NCBI GenBank assembly: GCA_022702705.1
Contig: CM040426.1
Location: 79,073,877 to 79,137,876, forward strand
Direction: 5' to 3'
From: Papilionanthe hookeriana x Papilionanthe teres
Lineage: Eukaryota > Streptophyta > Magnoliopsida > Asparagales > Orchidaceae
Length of the DNA stretch: 64,000 bases
Made by a program: the position numbers and the translations under genes. Under the pieces are notes generated by a model, which was not told where the DNA came from, did no database searches, and worked only from the letters and a program-made list of their open reading frames with translations. Each line of letters starts with the position of its first letter. Position 1 is the first letter of the stretch. Below are positions 61,401-64,000 of the stretch, in pieces.

Positions 61401-62640
61401 ATTTTTTGTGAGAGAATGAGGGTTTTCAATGAAAGTTCAAAAACATGACCAAGGTAAGGTTTCTGTCCTTAGAAAAAATATGGGATGTTCCTATTGACCA
61501 GAGGACCACTTGGACCAATTTTGGTGATTTTTTAATTATATTTTATTCATTGTAATTATTTTGAGTTTTAGGGTATTATATAATTATAAAATAAAATAAA
61601 AGTATAAAAAATAATTTTATATTTTTCTTAAGTCTCTCTGACCTCAAGGAGTCCAAAGAAACAAATTTTATATTTTTTTTATTTTTCTTTGATTTATTAG
61701 AATTAATTTGGTGAAAAGGTTGGAAAATTCATATTTTAATATTAAAAATGGTCTTAAGCCTTTAAAATTCAATATCTTAACCTAGAGACTTAAAAAAAAA
61801 ATTTGGTTAATATGACATTTTTATGATTTTTAATATTTTTATAGTTTTTATTATTTTTTAATTATTAAAATATTGAAAATATGATTAAAAATGAAAATTT
61901 TTAGAAAATTCTAATTTTAATTTTCTTAGACTCATCTGATATCAGAGAGCCCACAAAACCAATTTGGTGAAATTTTGAAATATATTTTGGGTTTTATGAT
62001 TTTTTTTATTTTTAAAATAGCTATGTCACTTAATTAAATCATTTAATGGGTTAAATTATTTCCAATTGACTTGAAATTTTTATGTGAGGTTCTCTACATC
62101 CTAAGTGACAGTGGAGAATTATTTTCAAGTAATTTTGATGTGTGGTTAATTATAATTAATTAAAATTCAAATTTAGGTGTTTGGGCCAATTAGAGTTATT
62201 TTTAGGGAATTAAACCAAACCATAATTTTCCTATGGTGTCTTAAGATACCTTTTCTAATTTTCCTAGGATTTATTAAGCAATATGCTAATTATTGGAATT
62301 AAAACATCAAAATAGACACACAAGCTTAGAAAATCAATAACTTGCCATAGAGATGGCCACTGTCTTGAAAAATTCAGAGAATATTCCCAAGAACAGAGGC
62401 TATAAAAGCCCTATAGTCTCATGTCATGGTGAATTGTATGCATGCATGGAGAATCAAAACACTGAAATCGGTAAATAATTAAGTAAAAATAAAATACTTA
62501 ACAAAACAACTTAATTCTTTTTCCACATTATTCTTCTCTGTTCACTGAGCAAGAGAATAATTTTATTTTATTTTTGTGATTTTTCTACACAAATATATGA
62601 ATTTTTTAAATTCTGGGTGTTTAAATAAATCAGAAAATAT
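58450..62640. other. AT-rich non-coding stretch, no recognised gene
   Basis: From 60600 to 62300 the sequence is dominated by TTTAATT/AATTAAA words without coding homology. Short frames at 59012-59242, 59434-59616 and 60129-60380 are unassigned. Confidence 0.45.
59251..59443. repeat. 97-bp diverged tandem pair
   Basis: Two units begin GACTTA (59251 and 59348) and share ACATGAT(C/T)ATACAAATA, an A/G-rich middle and the ending GAAATCCTA/AGAATCCTA. They are clearly diverged. Confidence 0.65.
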
Positions 62641-64000
62641 CTCATTTTCCTACTTATCCAGCGCGGCGCCCCGTCATCCTCGGCAGATCTGAAACTCCAC
62701 GCGGTGCACTCCCATTCGACGTCGCCTTCCACCTCAGCGCCACACGGCTCCACGGTTCCATCTCATATCTTGATCCGGCGCGATCTGGACCTTCCATTAA
62801 ATACACGCGCGAATGGATGACATCTGTTCATCGTCCTCGAGCGCCCTTACCCGAGAAACGTCCACCTTCTAGGTTTAATATCTCGCTCGATACTTAACCA
62901 AATTACACGTTCTTATGCTCTATGAACTCGTCTCGACGAGATGAACATATCTATATGGCTAACATGCATTGAAATTGACTCAAACAAAATGGAGAATCAA
63001 AAGAAGCTCTCGGGGAGGAGGAGTTTCCATACCTTAGTTCAGGAGGTGAAGCCTCGACTGAATGTGCTCAGCACGTTCGTTGGAGCTGGAGGAGCCTAGG
63101 GATGAAGCCTCTGATCTCGGTGAAATGTTTAGACCCGATTTCCACTGAGCCCGATTTCGAGGCTTAGCCGATAGAGAGAATGGTGGCTCTGGTTAGGGGG
63201 CTTTCTGTGGGAACTTCTTCTCTTAGTACGGTGAAGGTGTAGAGTCAATCAATTTGGGGATTGACTCAGCTGTGGTGAAGTGTTACGGTTTTGGGCTTGA
63301 AATTGAACTCAGAAATTGAGCTCACAGAGGGGCAAATAGGGCTGAATTTCAGTGGGGATCAATTGCTCTATGCTGGGAGAAGGGTCTGGAATGATTTTGG
63401 CAGAGTTTTGGTATGGTTGTGGTTCAGCACCTTGTTTAGCCGAGAGGTGGTGGGGTTTAAATAGGTATGGCTGGAGGGCCTCCCAGGGGGGGTTTGAAGG
63501 CTTGGATTTGCTGCCTAGGTCAAGGGAAGAACAACTACAATGACCATTGGCCATGGGACAGCTCAGCCAATTCAATTTGAATTTTTAAATTAAATTAAGA
63601 TTCTTGGCCATGGTGTTTTCCGGCGGCTGTGGTGGCTGGCCGGCCAGGCATGGGTCACCTTCATGGTCAATAAGGTCAGGGTTTGAGTTTGGTGCAAGCA
63701 ATGGAGATTGGCCATGTGTAAAGAGCTTGATTCAAAATGGAATGGGGAAGGGGCTCTTTTGGGCTTAGTTTGGTCAACCCATGGAAATGGGCTTGGTGCA
63801 CCCACCAAGGTCTGATTTGGGCTGAAGGGAATCAGTTGGGTCAGCTATCAAAGAGTGGTGGAGTCCCTATCAAGAATTGTTTGGATTAATTTTTGGTTAA
63901 GGGGAATCATGTAATGGGTTAATGACTTTTTAAATGGTGTTTAAAGGCCCTCCTTCTCTTTCCATTTAGGGAGTGATGACAAGTCAAACCTCTCATGGAT
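62640..64000. other. GC-richer stretch, no recognised gene
   Basis: 62655-62880 is CG-rich (GCGCGGCGCCCCGTCATCC), and 63000-63850 is G-rich with GCTGGAGG and GGGCTT words. It resembles LTR or untranslated leader sequence. The frames present on both strands (such as 63309-63575 minus and 63352-63543 plus) overlap and lack known motifs. It could be the edge of an element that extends past the window. Confidence 0.4.

Noticed and set aside
63309..63575. Overlapping frames on both strands in the G-rich end region
   Set aside because: They are mutually overlapping, lack motifs, and are typical of G/C-rich untranslated or LTR sequence.

Overview
This is a nuclear window from a flowering plant. It is AT-rich, and its genes have introns with GT/AG borders. 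It contains a plant-type galactolipid synthase gene, fragments of a plant ATG1 kinase, and many layered LTR retrotransposons of Ty1/copia, Ty3/gypsy and Athila type, plus hAT-like and PIF/Harbinger remnants. I cannot fix the species from sequence alone. I see no CRISPR array, rRNA gene or convincing tRNA gene.

Layout. 1-2.6 kb: no gene; a perfect 122-bp tandem duplication lies at 2003-2246. 2.6-4.4 kb: decayed minus-strand gypsy gag/protease. 5.0-13.5 kb: an old plus-strand gypsy whose reading frame is broken by two later insertions, a gag-only copia (5242-8129) and a minus-strand gypsy (8278-12016). The host protein frame can be followed across both insertion sites. 16.9-18.4 kb: first three coding exons of an ATG1-like kinase on the minus strand. 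18.8-22.7 kb: a small hAT-like element, a gypsy LTR-gag fragment and a Harbinger transposase relic. 24.4-26.4 kb: a second copy of the ATG1 5' region (exon 1 only), carrying a 752-bp hAT-like insertion with an 8-bp target duplication. 27.4-32.8 kb: a structurally complete but frameshifted minus-strand copia with AGGAG target duplications. 33.5-34.5 kb: two unrelated minisatellites (107 bp and about 32 bp).

37.0-46.6 kb: the one apparently intact gene, DGD2 (digalactosyldiacylglycerol synthase), four coding exons on the minus strand encoding 462 residues. Its 6.1-kb first intron carries a 4.37-kb LTR-like block seated in an (AT)n tract. 51.0-58.5 kb: three diverged copies of an AT-rich unit, then two minus-strand Athila-type gag regions, each with a tRNA-Asp-type primer-site signature nearby. 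58.5-64 kb: AT-rich sequence, then a GC-richer stretch, with no recognisable gene.

Only DGD2 can be assigned a metabolic role with confidence: chloroplast-envelope galactolipid synthesis. The ATG1 pieces are truncated and probably non-functional as kinases. I did not find a clearly new biological system. The most informative structures are the readable nested-insertion history, the ATG1 duplication with its datable hAT insertion, and the large LTR-like insert inside DGD2 intron 1.
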